A DNA stretch of 64,000 bases from JBCBDX01 sp039822005 (GCA_039822005.1 JBCBMZ010000008.1:62001-126000), one strand, 5' to 3'; shown: positions 26,145 through 36,137, counted from the stretch's first letter. The notes: generated by a model from the sequence alone, not told the origin. Numbers and translations are program-made.

Positions 26145-27868
26145 CAAATATCAGCGTAACAGTGCGTTTCATTAGCGCCGCCAGGATGTGTCACTGCCCC
26201 ATGGCGGGCATTTCCAACGGTTGCAGCATACTTCCAAAGCGCACCGGATTGATAGTCGGTTTCACGCGGTTTCCACGTTTCACGGCGCATTTTCAGCTCT
26301 TCATCGCTCAAATCGACATCCAAAGTTCCCTCAACCGCATCGATTGATATGATGTCGCCGTCTTTAAGGAGACCGATGGGGCCGCCGACTGCCGCTTCGG
26401 GGCCCACATGGCCGATACAAAAGCCGCGCGTGGCACCAGAGAACCGGCCATCCGTAATCAGCGCCACCTTGTCGCCCATTCCCTGGCCGTAAAGCGCGGC
26501 CGTCGTCGCCAACATTTCGCGCATACCCGGACCGCCCTTGGGGCCTTCGTATCGAATGACCAACACTTCGCCTTCTTCAAACTTGCCATTCGTTACCGCG
26601 TCAAAACACTCTTCCTCAGTGTCGAAGCAACGCGCAGGCCCGCTGAACTGGAGGTTTTTCATACCCGCAACCTTAACGATCGCTCCATCAGTGGCCAGAT
26701 TGCCTTTCAAACCAACGACACCGCCCGTTTCGGTGATCGGTTTACTCGCCGGATAAACGACATCCTGATCCGGGTTCCACGATACATGCTCCATGTTTTC
26801 AGCAATTGTGCGGCCAGTCGTCGTCATGCAGTCGCCATGCAAGTAGCCATGGTCAAGAAGCGTTTTCATCAACAGTGGAATACCGCCAACCTCGAACATA
26901 TCCTTGGCGACATATTTGCCACCCGGCTTGAGATCAGCGATGTAAGGTGTCTTCTTGAAGATTTGCGCGACATCGAAAAGGTCAAATTCAATACCGCATT
27001 CATGCGCGATGGCGGGCAAGTGTAACGCGGCATTGGTAGAACCGCCGGAAGCGGCCACAACGGCAGCGGCATTTTCCAAAGCTTGGCGGGTGACGATATC
27101 GCGCGGCCTGATGTTGCGCGCAATCAGCTCCATGACCTTTTCACCAGCGGCAAACGAGAACCTGTCACGAATTTCATAAGGGGCTGGTGCGCCGCACGAA
27201 TAAGGCAACGCCAAACCGATCGCTTCAGCAACCGTCGCCATCGTATTGGCCGTAAACTGGGCACCGCATGAGCCGGCGGAGGGACAAGCCACCTGTTCCA
27301 GCTCGGCTAAATCCTCATCAGACATCTTGCCGACCGAATGCATGCCGACAGCTTCAAAAACATCTTGAACCGTGACTTGCTTGCCTTTGAAAGAACCCGG
27401 CAAAATTGAACCGCCATATATGAAAACAGACGGCACGTTCAGGCGAACCATCGCCATCATCATGCCTGGCAGGGATTTGTCACAGCCCGCAAGCCCAACC
27501 AGCGCATCATAGCAATGGCCGCGCATGGTAAGCTCAACGGAATCGGTGATGACATCACGCGAAACCAACGATGACTTCATCCCCTGGTGACCCATGGCGA
27601 TACCATCTGTGACCGTGATTGTGCAGAATTCACGCGGCGTACCATTGGCCGCTGCCACACCTTTTTTCACAACTTGTGCCTGACGCATCAGGGCGATATT
27701 GCACGGCGCGGCCTCGTTCCAACATGACGCTACACCAACCAATGGCTGCGCAATCTCTTCTTGCGAGAGGCCCATCGCATACAAGTACGAGCGGTGCGGC
27801 GCGCGCGCTGGCCCGACGGTGGTATGGCGGCTTGGCAGCTTTGACTTGTCGAAAACTTTGGCGTCCAT
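26144..27868 (-). CDS. ilvD: Dihydroxy-acid dehydratase
   Basis: 574 residues. IlvD dehydrates dihydroxy acids in isoleucine and valine synthesis using an Fe-S cluster. Signatures include SCWNEAAPCNIALMRQA (cluster cysteine, about 50-66), GCDKSLPGMMMAM (about 122) and CPSAGSCGAQFTANTM (about 195). The ATG at 27868 has an AAGGAG site 9 bp upstream; the preceding in-frame TTG is unlikely. The E. coli-type IlvD is about 616 residues; this is the shorter Rhizobiales form. Confidence 0.96.
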   Translation of the reverse strand: MDAKVFDKSKLPSRHTTVGPARAPHRSYLYAMGLSQEEIAQPLVGVASCWNEAAPCNIALMRQAQVVKKGVAAANGTPREFCTITVTDGIAMGHQGMKSSLVSRDVITDSVELTMRGHCYDALVGLAGCDKSLPGMMMAMVRLNVPSVFIYGGSILPGSFKGKQVTVQDVFEAVGMHSVGKMSDEDLAELEQVACPSAGSCGAQFTANTMATVAEAIGLALPYSCGAPAPYEIRDRFSFAAGEKVMELIARNIRPRDIVTRQALENAAAVVAASGGSTNAALHLPAIAHECGIEFDLFDVAQIFKKTPYIADLKPGGKYVAKDMFEVGGIPLLMKTLLDHGYLHGDCMTTTGRTIAENMEHVSWNPDQDVVYPASKPITETGGVVGLKGNLATDGAIVKVAGMKNLQFSGPARCFDTEEECFDAVTNGKFEEGEVLVIRYEGPKGGPGMREMLATTAALYGQGMGDKVALITDGRFSGATRGFCIGHVGPEAAVGGPIGLLKDGDIISIDAVEGTLDVDLSDEELKMRRETWKPRETDYQSGALWKYAATVGNARHGAVTHPGGANETHCYADI

Positions 27869-28053
27869 CAAACCTGCTCCTTCAGTGCCCTATTTGTTCA
27901 CCCATATCGATTTAAATACCAAGCAGCTGTTATTCAAAGCCCTTTGGGGCGAAATCTAGGCACGATCACACTTTATAAATCAATATCGTAAATGCCCACC
28001 AAAGTCTGTTGCATGCCCGCTACAGTTCGAGGTGCGCAAGCCGACGGCAAACG

Positions 28054-28080
28054 AAAACTGCCGCGTGGTGCGCGCGGCAG
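28054..28080 (-). terminator. Intrinsic terminator downstream of the FadL-type porin gene
   Basis: Perfect 8-bp GC-rich stem, arms CTGCCGCG (28058-28065) and CGCGGCAG (28073-28080) with a seven-base loop. On the minus strand it is followed by TTTT (AAAA at 28054-28057 on plus). It lies about 33 bp after the stop of the gene at 28113-29291. Confidence 0.8.
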
Positions 28081-28112
28081 CTACATTGAAAACCGTCTGG
28101 TTGCAAGCGCGG

Positions 28113-29291
28113 TCAGAAATTAACCAGGAAGTTTCCGCCGACAGCGTAAGCAATGTCATTACCAACTGTCGCGTCGTACTCCGCACCGTTAGCAACCGAC
28201 TGCGAACCTGACGTTAGATAGCTAACGGCTCCGCCAAGCGAAATTGCACCGCGATCACCCGCCATCCGCAGGCCGGCACCGACGGTCCAAGTATCTGTCA
28301 ACATATCCTCGGTGGTCGACACGCCTTGATCCCACGTTAGGGATGCCTGTCCGGAGAGCATTTCAGAGAACTGGCGTCCAACACCACCGCTGACTGTCCA
28401 ACCGTCTTTCCAGAAATACTCGTTTTGGTTGGGTACAACACCGGCAATCGTATAATCCAGCGTGTCGATCACGCTCCAGTCTGTCCACTTGACCGAACCA
28501 AAGACCAGCGTACCTGCCGCCACACCAGATTGAACCTTGAGTTCCACGCTCTGCGGTGTGGTACCTTCACCGATAACGCTATAGGTGCTGGGGGCCAAAA
28601 TGAAGCCGCCCGTACCGTCAGGGACAAATCCGGCGTAAGTTCCGCCTGGCGTATGATCTACCGCGGAGCGATACAACAATTGTGCCCGCAAGGCGATCTC
28701 TGGTATCTCGTAAGCTGCGCCAACGCGGAAGCCCGGCGTATAATCGCCATTAAACGTCAGGACACCAAAATCAGTATTTTCTTCATAGAAAAACTTCTCA
28801 AGGAACACACCGCCCAAAATCCAAGCCGTTCCAGGACCTGCATCCACCCCATAGCCACATGTCAGGCCAAGTTCATCGACACTCAGTTCCAAAGACTCGG
28901 TAGCGTTACTCGTCTGGATCGGCCCACTGCCAATATCAATAATGCTGCGATCGGCGTTGAGTTTGTCCTCACCAAAGCTCGAACTGGCGCCGTAAACTTG
29001 TGTAAACGTTCCGGCACACCGCGCGCTCTCGGTGATGTTCAGCTTGATGGCCCCGTTGGGTATGACGTAACTATTGGTAAACACACCATCATCAGTCGAC
29101 TCACCATCGACGGTGTCAAAGTCCCGCTGAGGTGCAACGAAAACGAGGCCTGAACGCATGCTAAAGCCGCCATCTTCGTAAATGATATCCGTGTCAGCCG
29201 TACCGCGACCAAACCCGCCCGCATGCGCGGACCCGGCCAAAACCGTACCGGCAATCATAGCGACAGCGATTTTTTTAATTATGTGAGCCAT
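28113..29291 (-). CDS. OmpP1/FadL/TodX family outer-membrane transporter
   Basis: 392 residues with a standard signal peptide ending GSAHA-GGF (about 22). The mature N-terminus FGRGTADTDIIYEDGGFSMRSG and the alternating beta-strand pattern down to the C-terminal FLVNF aromatic end identify a FadL-type 14-strand barrel for hydrophobic substrates. The ATG at 29291 is preceded by a TGGAGG site; an ATG four codons upstream is less likely. A strong terminator follows. The natural ligand (fatty acids, aromatics) cannot be told. Confidence 0.88.
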   Translation of the reverse strand: MAHIIKKIAVAMIAGTVLAGSAHAGGFGRGTADTDIIYEDGGFSMRSGLVFVAPQRDFDTVDGESTDDGVFTNSYVIPNGAIKLNITESARCAGTFTQVYGASSSFGEDKLNADRSIIDIGSGPIQTSNATESLELSVDELGLTCGYGVDAGPGTAWILGGVFLEKFFYEENTDFGVLTFNGDYTPGFRVGAAYEIPEIALRAQLLYRSAVDHTPGGTYAGFVPDGTGGFILAPSTYSVIGEGTTPQSVELKVQSGVAAGTLVFGSVKWTDWSVIDTLDYTIAGVVPNQNEYFWKDGWTVSGGVGRQFSEMLSGQASLTWDQGVSTTEDMLTDTWTVGAGLRMAGDRGAISLGGAVSYLTSGSQSVANGAEYDATVGNDIAYAVGGNFLVNF

Positions 29292-29594
29292 CCAGTCCTC
29301 CAAACCTCTGCCACCTGTGTCCCATATTGACGCTAGTTTTCAAGCTGTATGTGACGCGCGTTATTCAAGTGTGCTCAAAAGAAAAGCGATACAAGCACAC
29401 AAGTTGGCCCCAAACTGCACGGGCTCCAGTTACGTAAACGTCAATAAACTGAAAAAAGATACGTTTTTTCGGGTCATTTTCGTCCCGAGAGCAGTTTTTG
29501 ATCTACAAAAACAAACTGTTGCACAATCGTCACATTGAGCACGATTTTACACAATTTTGGTAAGGAGGCAAAACGCCAAGCCTGTGAATAAAGC
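29292..29594. other. Intergenic region between valS and the FadL-type gene
   Basis: About 300 bp without a supportable gene. It should hold the promoter of the FadL-type gene (minus strand). It is noticeably A/T-richer than its flanks and contains an imperfect palindrome at 29451-29470 with A6/T6 arms, which I do not regard as a terminator because neither neighbour ends nearby in the right direction. A short open frame at 29317-29538 shows no signal, ribosome site or family resemblance. Confidence 0.5.
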
Positions 29595-32531
29595 TTACGC
29601 ATCACCGATTCGCGTCAGCGCCAACTGAAGTTTTTCAATCACGGGCTCTGACTCAGCAAGACGCACCCGCTCTGCTTGAACAACTTCCGGCTTGGCGTTC
29701 GATACGAATTTCGGATTATCCAGCTTCTTGCGAATTTTGTCGATTTCGCCCTGCGCTTTGGCAAGCGCTTTTTCCAAGCGGGCCCGTTCCGCATCAATAT
29801 CGATCAAGCCGCCTAGCGGTATGCAAAATGTTGCATCACCGGCAATCACTTGAGCAGACGCTTTTGGGGGCTCTTCCGCTTGATCAATTCTTTCAGCGCG
29901 CGCCAAAGTTTGAATGGCATCGCGGTGCCGCTCCATACGTTCATGGTCAAGCGCATTGCCCCCAACCACCACAAGCGGCGCTTTGGCAGACGGGGGAACA
30001 TTCATTTCGGCACGGGCCGACCGAATGCCTGAAACAAGATCAACCAACCAGTTGATGTCATTGGCTGCGTCCTCGTCACCAAATGTCGGCTGCGGCCAAT
30101 GCGCATGGCACACAAGGCTCGTGCGGTCGCCAGTTAGCGCCCACAACTCTTCGGTCATGAACGGCATAAACGGGTGCAGCAGCTTGTAAATCTCATCAAG
30201 AACATGAGCTGCAATTGCCTGCGACTCGATTTTGGCCGCTTCATCTTCGCCGTTAAAGACCGGCTTAAGCAGCTCCAGATACCAGTCGCAGAACGTATTC
30301 CAGACGAACTTGTAGGCCGCCGATGCCGCATCATTGAAACGGTAGGTCTCAATTCCTTTTGAAACTTCGATCGCCGCGCGGGTCAGTTCGGTCAATATCC
30401 AGCGGTTTAGCGGATGGGTCGCATGATCGGGCTCAATGGATGGATCGTGTTTGACGCCATTCATCTGCGCAAAACGCGTCGCGTTCCAAAGCTTGGTTCC
30501 AAAGTTTCGATAGCCGGCAATCCGGGCAGGGTCGAGCTTCACATCCCTGCCCTGGGCCGCCATGATAGCGAGTGTAAAGCGAAGCGCATCGGCGCCATAT
30601 TCGTCAATCAGCTCCAACGGGTCGATGACATTGCCCTTCGACTTCGACATCTTGTTGCCGTGCTTGTCGCGAACCAGCGCATGCACATAAACAGTGTGGA
30701 ACGGCTCAACGATCTGGCCGGCGTCATCCTTCATGAAGTGGTTGCCCATCATCATCATCCGCGCGACCCAAAAGAAGATGATGTCAAAACCGGTGACCAA
30801 AACATCTGTCTGATAATAGGTTTCCAGCTCTTTGGTTTGATCCGGCCAGCCCAGCGTGGAAAACGGCCAGAGCGCGGACGAGAACCAGGTGTCGAGGACG
30901 TCTTCATCGCGTACCAGAATGCTCTCGGTTTCAAAGGCTTCGATCTTGTTTTCAACCCAGGCTTTCCAAGGGCCCTCGTGGGCGATGTAGTATTGGATCG
31001 CGTCTTCCAGCGCGAGGCCTTCATTCTTGGCGACAAAAATCGTGCCGTCGGGCCCGTACCATGCCGGGATCCGATGCCCCCACCAGAGCTGGCGTGAGAT
31101 GCACCAAGGCTCGATGTTCTCCATCCAATTAAAGTAGGTGTTTTCCCAAGTCTTGGGCACGAAGTTCGTGCGGCCTTCCTTCACCGACGCCAGCGCCGGT
31201 TCGGCGAGCGTCTTGGCGTCGCAGAACCACTGGTCGGTCAACATCGGCTCGATGACTACACCGGAGCGATCCCCAAAGGGCTGCATGATTTTTTTGTTTT
31301 CGACGTAAGGAACGGACTGCACCGTCTCGTTACCCTCGTCGTCCTTGGCAATGATCCTTGTCATCACCACCAAACCGTCAGCATTGATCTGCTCAACAAT
31401 GCGCTTGCGCGCGTCGAAACGATCCAAGCCGCGCAGATCGTCGGGCACAAGATTGATGGCATCGCACTCAGCTTCGGAAAGCGTTTTCTCACCGCGCGCA
31501 ACCGCACCTGCGATGATCGCCGCCTCTGCATAAGGCTCACCATCGTCTCGCATGGCCGCCTTGGTGTCCATCAGCCGGTACATCGGAATACCGCCACGCT
31601 TTGCGACCTGATAGTCATTAAAGTCATGCGCACCGGTGATCTTCACCGCACCCGACCCAAAATCGGGATCGGGATATTCATCGGTGATAATCGGAATCAG
31701 ACGGCGATGCTCCTTGGGGCCAACGGGAATTTCGCACAATTTGCCGACGATGGGCGCATAGCGCTCATCCGACGGGTGCACGGCCACTGCCCCATCGCCC
31801 AGCATGGTTTCAGGCCGTGTCGTCGCGATGGAAATGTAGTCGCGCGTCTCGCGCAGCGTGACGTTCCCATCCTCGTCTTTTTCGACATACTCGTAGGTTT
31901 CACCACCCGCCAGCGGGTACTTGAAGTGCCACATATGGCCGTCCACTTCCCTGTTCTCGACTTCGAGATCGGAAATGGCGGTTTCAAACTTCGGGTCCCA
32001 ATTCACCAGCCGCTTGCCGCGGTAAATCAGACCTTCATTATAAAGGCGGACAAACACCTCGAGGACAGCTTCCGACAAGCCCTCATCCATGGTGAAGCGC
32101 TCGCGGCTCCAATCACACGATGCGCCAAGACGTTTGAGCTGGTTGAAAATGGTGCCGCCGGATTCTTCTTTCCACTGCCAAACGCGCTCGATAAATCCGT
32201 CTCGGCCCAGATCACGACGTGACGGCTCACCATCAGCGGCCAGTTTGCGCTCAACCACCATCTGCGTGGCAATGCCTGCATGGTCCATGCCCGGTTGCCA
32301 CAACACATTGTTGCCGAGCATGCGTTGGTGACGGATCAAAATATCCTGCAAAGTATTGTTAAGCGCATGCCCCATATGCAACGAACCGGTCACATTGGGA
32401 GGTGGGATCACAATACAATAGGGATCGGCGCCCTCGCGCTGGCCGGCACCCGCCGCAAAGGCGCTTGCTTCGTCCCATCGTTGCGCAATGCGCGGTTCGA
32501 CGCTTTTAGCGTCAAATTTCGTGTCCAGCAT
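29595..32531 (-). CDS. valS: Valine-tRNA ligase
   Basis: 978-residue class I synthetase with the HIGH-type motif HMGH (52-55, in PPPNVTGSLHMGHALN), a large CP1 editing domain that removes threonine, the KMSKS motif (about 627, MSKSKGNVIDP) and a C-terminal coiled coil (about 900-978) that holds tRNA-Val. Length is normal for the alphaproteobacterial form. It follows the popZ-type gene by about 80 bp. Confidence 0.97.
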   Translation of the reverse strand: MLDTKFDAKSVEPRIAQRWDEASAFAAGAGQREGADPYCIVIPPPNVTGSLHMGHALNNTLQDILIRHQRMLGNNVLWQPGMDHAGIATQMVVERKLAADGEPSRRDLGRDGFIERVWQWKEESGGTIFNQLKRLGASCDWSRERFTMDEGLSEAVLEVFVRLYNEGLIYRGKRLVNWDPKFETAISDLEVENREVDGHMWHFKYPLAGGETYEYVEKDEDGNVTLRETRDYISIATTRPETMLGDGAVAVHPSDERYAPIVGKLCEIPVGPKEHRRLIPIITDEYPDPDFGSGAVKITGAHDFNDYQVAKRGGIPMYRLMDTKAAMRDDGEPYAEAAIIAGAVARGEKTLSEAECDAINLVPDDLRGLDRFDARKRIVEQINADGLVVMTRIIAKDDEGNETVQSVPYVENKKIMQPFGDRSGVVIEPMLTDQWFCDAKTLAEPALASVKEGRTNFVPKTWENTYFNWMENIEPWCISRQLWWGHRIPAWYGPDGTIFVAKNEGLALEDAIQYYIAHEGPWKAWVENKIEAFETESILVRDEDVLDTWFSSALWPFSTLGWPDQTKELETYYQTDVLVTGFDIIFFWVARMMMMGNHFMKDDAGQIVEPFHTVYVHALVRDKHGNKMSKSKGNVIDPLELIDEYGADALRFTLAIMAAQGRDVKLDPARIAGYRNFGTKLWNATRFAQMNGVKHDPSIEPDHATHPLNRWILTELTRAAIEVSKGIETYRFNDAASAAYKFVWNTFCDWYLELLKPVFNGEDEAAKIESQAIAAHVLDEIYKLLHPFMPFMTEELWALTGDRTSLVCHAHWPQPTFGDEDAANDINWLVDLVSGIRSARAEMNVPPSAKAPLVVVGGNALDHERMERHRDAIQTLARAERIDQAEEPPKASAQVIAGDATFCIPLGGLIDIDAERARLEKALAKAQGEIDKIRKKLDNPKFVSNAKPEVVQAERVRLAESEPVIEKLQLALTRIGDA

Positions 32532-32614
32532 GGCTGAGAATGTCCGTGTCAGGAAAGCCTGAAATTGCGCGCGTTAAAGACCCGCTGGCCCCTAGTGTCA
32601 ACCGTACGAAAAAG

Positions 32615-33388
32615 TCAGGCGGCGCGCGGCTCTCCGCGTGCGATGCGTTCGATTTCCTGACGCACCAGACGCTCAACCATCGAAGGTAGATTTTCATCCA
32701 ACCATTCGGCGAGCATGGGCCTGAGCAATTCCTCAGTGGTCGCTTTCAGATCTTCACCTGTTTGAGCACGAAACACATCGTCCAATGTCGAAAACGTTTC
32801 AGCAATCGAGCGGCTGGCTTCATGCGAGACCAGCGGCATGATTTGACCAACCCCTAAACCGTTAACCTCAGACGGTTTACGCTCTTCAGTTGTTTCTGTT
32901 GCAGGTTGCAAGGGTTCGTCGTTCCTGGCCGGTTCCACCAATGGCAATGATTCTTGTGGGCTGACGGAATGTTCCGGCGCAGCATCAGGCGCTGCAACAG
33001 GCTCGGACAGCCCATCTGCCATGCTGCCGTTAAGCATCGTCGCGGTTGACTGAAGAACCTGCGCAACCTCACGAAAAGCTTCAGCATCGTCTGCCGTAAA
33101 ACGATCATCGTAAGCCGGCACAACAGGCTCTTCCTTTTGCTTTGGACTTAATTCGGTAGTCGGCACCGGCGGCTTTTCCAATTTTGGTTCGCGCAGCGGC
33201 ATTTGATTAGGCGCCAGCGGGTCCATCGCCATGGCTGTCCGCGTTGTGCTGCCATTCAGATTAACAGGTGATGTGGGTGCCGCGCCCGCTAACGGTGTTT
33301 CTGGCACGCTCTCATCAATAATCCGCCTGATGGAAGACAAAATGTCTTCCATGGATGCGCGCGATGTTTGCCTTTTCGGATTTGTCAT
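32615..33388 (-). CDS. popZ: PopZ-like polar organizing protein (DUF2497)
   Basis: 257 residues. The family plan is clear: an N-terminal helix MEDILSSIRRIIDE (about 13-27), a long disordered proline- and glutamate-rich linker (about 60-170), and the C-terminal helical oligomerisation region with LRPMLAEWLDENLPSMVERLVRQEIERIARG (about 225-255). PopZ forms a pole-localised matrix that anchors the chromosome origin and cell-cycle regulators in Caulobacter and marks the growing pole in Agrobacterium. Its position between tolC and valS is the standard one in this order. Confidence 0.9.
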   Translation of the reverse strand: MTNPKRQTSRASMEDILSSIRRIIDESVPETPLAGAAPTSPVNLNGSTTRTAMAMDPLAPNQMPLREPKLEKPPVPTTELSPKQKEEPVVPAYDDRFTADDAEAFREVAQVLQSTATMLNGSMADGLSEPVAAPDAAPEHSVSPQESLPLVEPARNDEPLQPATETTEERKPSEVNGLGVGQIMPLVSHEASRSIAETFSTLDDVFRAQTGEDLKATTEELLRPMLAEWLDENLPSMVERLVRQEIERIARGEPRAA

Positions 33389-33504
33389 GGGGCGCTTCTT
33401 GGTTCGGAAAATTGATTCGTGTCACACTAGCCGAGAATGTGGCCAATATGAATTCCACCGGCTAAAGTCGGCAAAATACTGACAATTATTTTTTACCTGT
33501 TTTT

Positions 33505-34881
33505 TTACCGGCCATCGGGTGTGCGCAAGCCAAACCAAGCATCCTTGACTTCCTTATAGTGCGCTTCGACATCATGAAGGCGAACCTTCAAACCAAGGTT
33601 ACGGGCGGTGAGCTTTCCCACAGCAGAGGCGAGCGCATAGGACGAGACGACCAAGTCGCGTTCCGCGCCGACCAGCGCAATTTGAGCATCGATCAAAGTG
33701 GCTTGGGCGTTTAGAACATCTAGCGTCGTCCGTTGGCCGACGTCACGCTCTTCAACCACCCCGTTCAGCGCCAGGCGCGACGCGCGAACGCCTTCCTTGT
33801 TGGCAACAACCGAGGCCCGCGAAGCGGTTAATTGAGACCATGAAGAAGTAACCACCTGACGCACCTGATCGCGCGCGACATCACCATCAATACGCGCTTG
33901 GCCAAGGCGTTCTTTTTCCTGGCGAACGGACGCGCTTGCCTGCCCGCCCTGATAAATCGGAACTGTGAGCGACACGCCGACCTGCGCATTGGTGCTGTGT
34001 GACGGATCGCGCCCAAATTGGCCACCGCCAAGATTGGAAGAGTTCGTTGTCAGGCTGGCCGCCAGTCCAACTGATGGAAGAAAAGCGCCTTCTGCGACTT
34101 TCACCGAGAACAATTGAGAATCGACAAGCGCATCACGTGTTGCAATCGCAGGGTGTTTTGCCGCTGCGATTGAGTAGGCGCTTTGCAACGAGTTCGGCAG
34201 CAAGCGTGACAATGGCTGGGCGCCGGAAAGCCCGCCCGGGTTGGAGCCGGTCAATTCGCGATAGGTCGCTTCGGCAGTTTCCGTATTGGCCCGCGCCAGC
34301 GTCAATTGAGCTTGGGCAGACGCCAAGCTAGCTTCTGCCTGCGCCACATCGGTGCGGGTACCCTCACCAACTTCAAACCGTGCACGCGCGGCGCGCAATT
34401 GTTCGCGCAAAAACTCCAGGTTTTGTGCCCGTAGCATGGTGATTTGCCGGTTTTGAAGCACGTCCATATACGCCTGCGCCGCATCAAATAGGACATTTTG
34501 CTCGGTATTGTGTAGATTAGCGCGCTCGGCTCGAACGCCGGCTTCCGCCGCCTGCACATTGTTGCGGGTTTGAAAGCCGTCAAAAATGCTTTGCTGTATT
34601 TCAATACCGAAAGATGAACTCGTCACGCCGCGACCACCGAATTGCGCCGTGTTGGAGCTGTTGGTAATGCCAGCGGTGCTGGTGACGCGCGGACGGTAAC
34701 CGGATTTGGCAAGCGGCACGCCCTCATTGGCCACCCGCAAGCCAGCGCGCGATGAATTGAGTGTTGAATTATTGTTGTAGGCTTTGCCCAAAGCACCGAA
34801 AATGGTTTCGGCCGCAGAAGCGGTGTTTACTGGTGCCGAGACAACGCAGGCCGCCAAGACGATTGCAAAAATACGCCGCAT
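33505..34881 (-). CDS. tolC: TolC family outer-membrane efflux protein
   Basis: 458 residues. A signal peptide (about 1-23, ending SAA) leads to two repeats of the outer membrane efflux domain, with long alpha-helical hairpins (about 150-210 and 350-410) and short barrel strands. TolC forms the trimeric exit duct for type I secretion and RND efflux. It is monocistronic or follows the PIMT-like gene (about 125 bp upstream). No inner-membrane partner is adjacent. Confidence 0.93.
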   Translation of the reverse strand: MRRIFAIVLAACVVSAPVNTASAAETIFGALGKAYNNNSTLNSSRAGLRVANEGVPLAKSGYRPRVTSTAGITNSSNTAQFGGRGVTSSSFGIEIQQSIFDGFQTRNNVQAAEAGVRAERANLHNTEQNVLFDAAQAYMDVLQNRQITMLRAQNLEFLREQLRAARARFEVGEGTRTDVAQAEASLASAQAQLTLARANTETAEATYRELTGSNPGGLSGAQPLSRLLPNSLQSAYSIAAAKHPAIATRDALVDSQLFSVKVAEGAFLPSVGLAASLTTNSSNLGGGQFGRDPSHSTNAQVGVSLTVPIYQGGQASASVRQEKERLGQARIDGDVARDQVRQVVTSSWSQLTASRASVVANKEGVRASRLALNGVVEERDVGQRTTLDVLNAQATLIDAQIALVGAERDLVVSSYALASAVGKLTARNLGLKVRLHDVEAHYKEVKDAWFGLRTPDGR

Positions 34882-35008
34882 GTCTCATCCCCATTTTAAA
34901 CAGACTAGTACGCTGGCCTGTTAATAACGTTTTGCCAACGAATCAAACAAGTTAATTTGTGTGACACAATAGCAGTTGCACTGTAACCTTTGCACAACCC
35001 ATGAGTTG

Positions 35009-35683
35009 TCAAAAACTGAAAGCCGCCATTTTTTGAAAGCCCGGCAGCGGCTTGACCGAAGAATTAAAGGCGATCCTGTCAGAGACAACCCCCTGTTCAT
35101 CACGAATGTAAAGGCGCACGACCGCGTCCAGGCCGGCGCCTTCAACAACCACGAGACGTCCATCGGGTTTCAGTTGGGTAAGTAGAGTATCCGGCGCTAC
35201 TTCAATCGCGCCATTGACCATGATCACATCATAGGGGCCTTCAGACGGATAACCGGCTTCCAACGGTCCGGAAACAACGGCAACACTGTCAAAATCATGT
35301 TCTGCAAGCTTGGCCGTCGCCTTGTCTACCAGCGCATCATCACACTCCAACGCGATCACCGCTGCACCCAGGCGCGATAAAACGGCGGATGAGTAGCCAA
35401 GGCCGCATCCAACATCAAGGATAACATCATCACGTCCGATTTCTGCCAATTGCACCATTTTGGCAAACGGGGATGCCTGCATCAAAAAGCGCGGAACAGG
35501 AGCCGTACCATCATCAAGCGGAACATCACGATCGGTGTAGGCAAATGGCTTTTGCCGATCCGGCACAAATTGCTCGCGCGGCACATCAAGCAATGCATCC
35601 AGAAGCGTCAAGTCAGTCACATCGGTTGTACGCACTTGGCTATCCACCATTGCCCGGCGCAACTCTTCAAAATCAAAGGCCAT
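35009..35683 (-). CDS. Protein-L-isoaspartate methyltransferase family protein (diverged)
   Basis: 224 residues with a PIMT-type Rossmann fold. VPREQFVPDRQKPFAYTDRDVPL (about 34-56) is family-like, but the SAM loop reads LDVGCGLGYSS instead of the canonical GTGSGY, and the substrate motif GQTISQP is absent. It is the usual neighbour upstream of tolC in Rhizobiales. It may methylate something other than isoaspartyl proteins, or be a non-catalytic relative. The true pcm appears to be the gene next to surE. Confidence 0.8.
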   Translation of the reverse strand: MAFDFEELRRAMVDSQVRTTDVTDLTLLDALLDVPREQFVPDRQKPFAYTDRDVPLDDGTAPVPRFLMQASPFAKMVQLAEIGRDDVILDVGCGLGYSSAVLSRLGAAVIALECDDALVDKATAKLAEHDFDSVAVVSGPLEAGYPSEGPYDVIMVNGAIEVAPDTLLTQLKPDGRLVVVEGAGLDAVVRLYIRDEQGVVSDRIAFNSSVKPLPGFQKMAAFSF

Positions 35684-35796
35684 GATTACCGTCCCAAATT
35701 ACTGATAATGCCTTACGAAACGATTGCGCTATTGCGCAAGCACTACCTGCGTCGGCAGTCGGATATACGAATAAGAAAATGATGGTGATGTGTTTC

Positions 35797-35870
35797 TGGA
35801 GGCCTCGCCCGGAATCGAACCGGGGTACACGGATTTGCAATCCGCTGCGTCACCACTCCGCCACGAGGCC
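35797..35870 (-). tRNA. tRNA-Cys (GCA)
   Basis: 74-base cloverleaf on the minus strand. The acceptor arms GGCCTCG and CGAGGCC pair perfectly, the discriminator is U, and CCA is encoded (TGG at 35797-35799 on plus). The anticodon loop TTGCAAA gives GCA. The T-loop GGTTCGATTCC is standard. It is read away from the tRNA-Asn gene. Confidence 0.95.
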
Positions 35871-36016
35871 TCACCCAAGAGAGGCGCACACGCCATCTTG
35901 GAAAGCGCCGTGTTAACAGAGCGTTTTGAGGGCGGCAAGCGGCCTGTTGCGGGTTACATGGCTACTGCCAGAGCTTTTCGTATGTGCGCTTCAGGCTTTT
36001 TGGCAGATATTATCAT

Positions 36017-36044
36017 TTGCATTGGGCAGGCGCTTTGTTATATG
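36017..36044 (+). promoter_or_regulatory. Candidate sigma-70-type promoter of tRNA-Asn
   Basis: TTGCAT (36017-36022) and TATATG (36039-36044) separated by 16 bp, about 20 bp before the 5' end of the tRNA. It is a reasonable housekeeping promoter by position and spacing, with no experimental support. Confidence 0.4.
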
Positions 36045-36062
36045 CGCGTTTCACCAATGTGA

Positions 36063-36137
36063 TCCCCAGTAGCTCAGTGGTAGAGCGCTCGACTGTTAAT
36101 CGATCGGTCGTAGGTTCGAATCCTACCTGGGGAGCCA
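36063..36137 (+). tRNA. tRNA-Asn (GTT)
   Basis: 75-base cloverleaf: acceptor TCCCCAG pairs with CTGGGGA, the D arm contains AGCTCAGTGGTAGAGC, the anticodon loop CTGTTAATC gives GTT, the T arm is GTAGGTTCGAATCCTAC, the discriminator is G and CCA is encoded. The photolyase operon begins 120 bp downstream. Confidence 0.97.

Noticed and set aside
28425..29153. 242-codon plus-strand open frame
   Set aside because: Antisense to the FadL-type porin, which has a signal peptide, ribosome site and terminator.
29451..29470. Imperfect A6/T6 palindrome between valS and the FadL-type gene
   Set aside because: It has no correctly placed upstream gene to terminate and pairs imperfectly; probably chance in an A/T-rich stretch.
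34957..34969. TTGTG-TGA-CACAA palindrome upstream of tolC
   Set aside because: Five-base arms arise often by chance and the spacing does not match a CRP-type site; no second copy was noticed.
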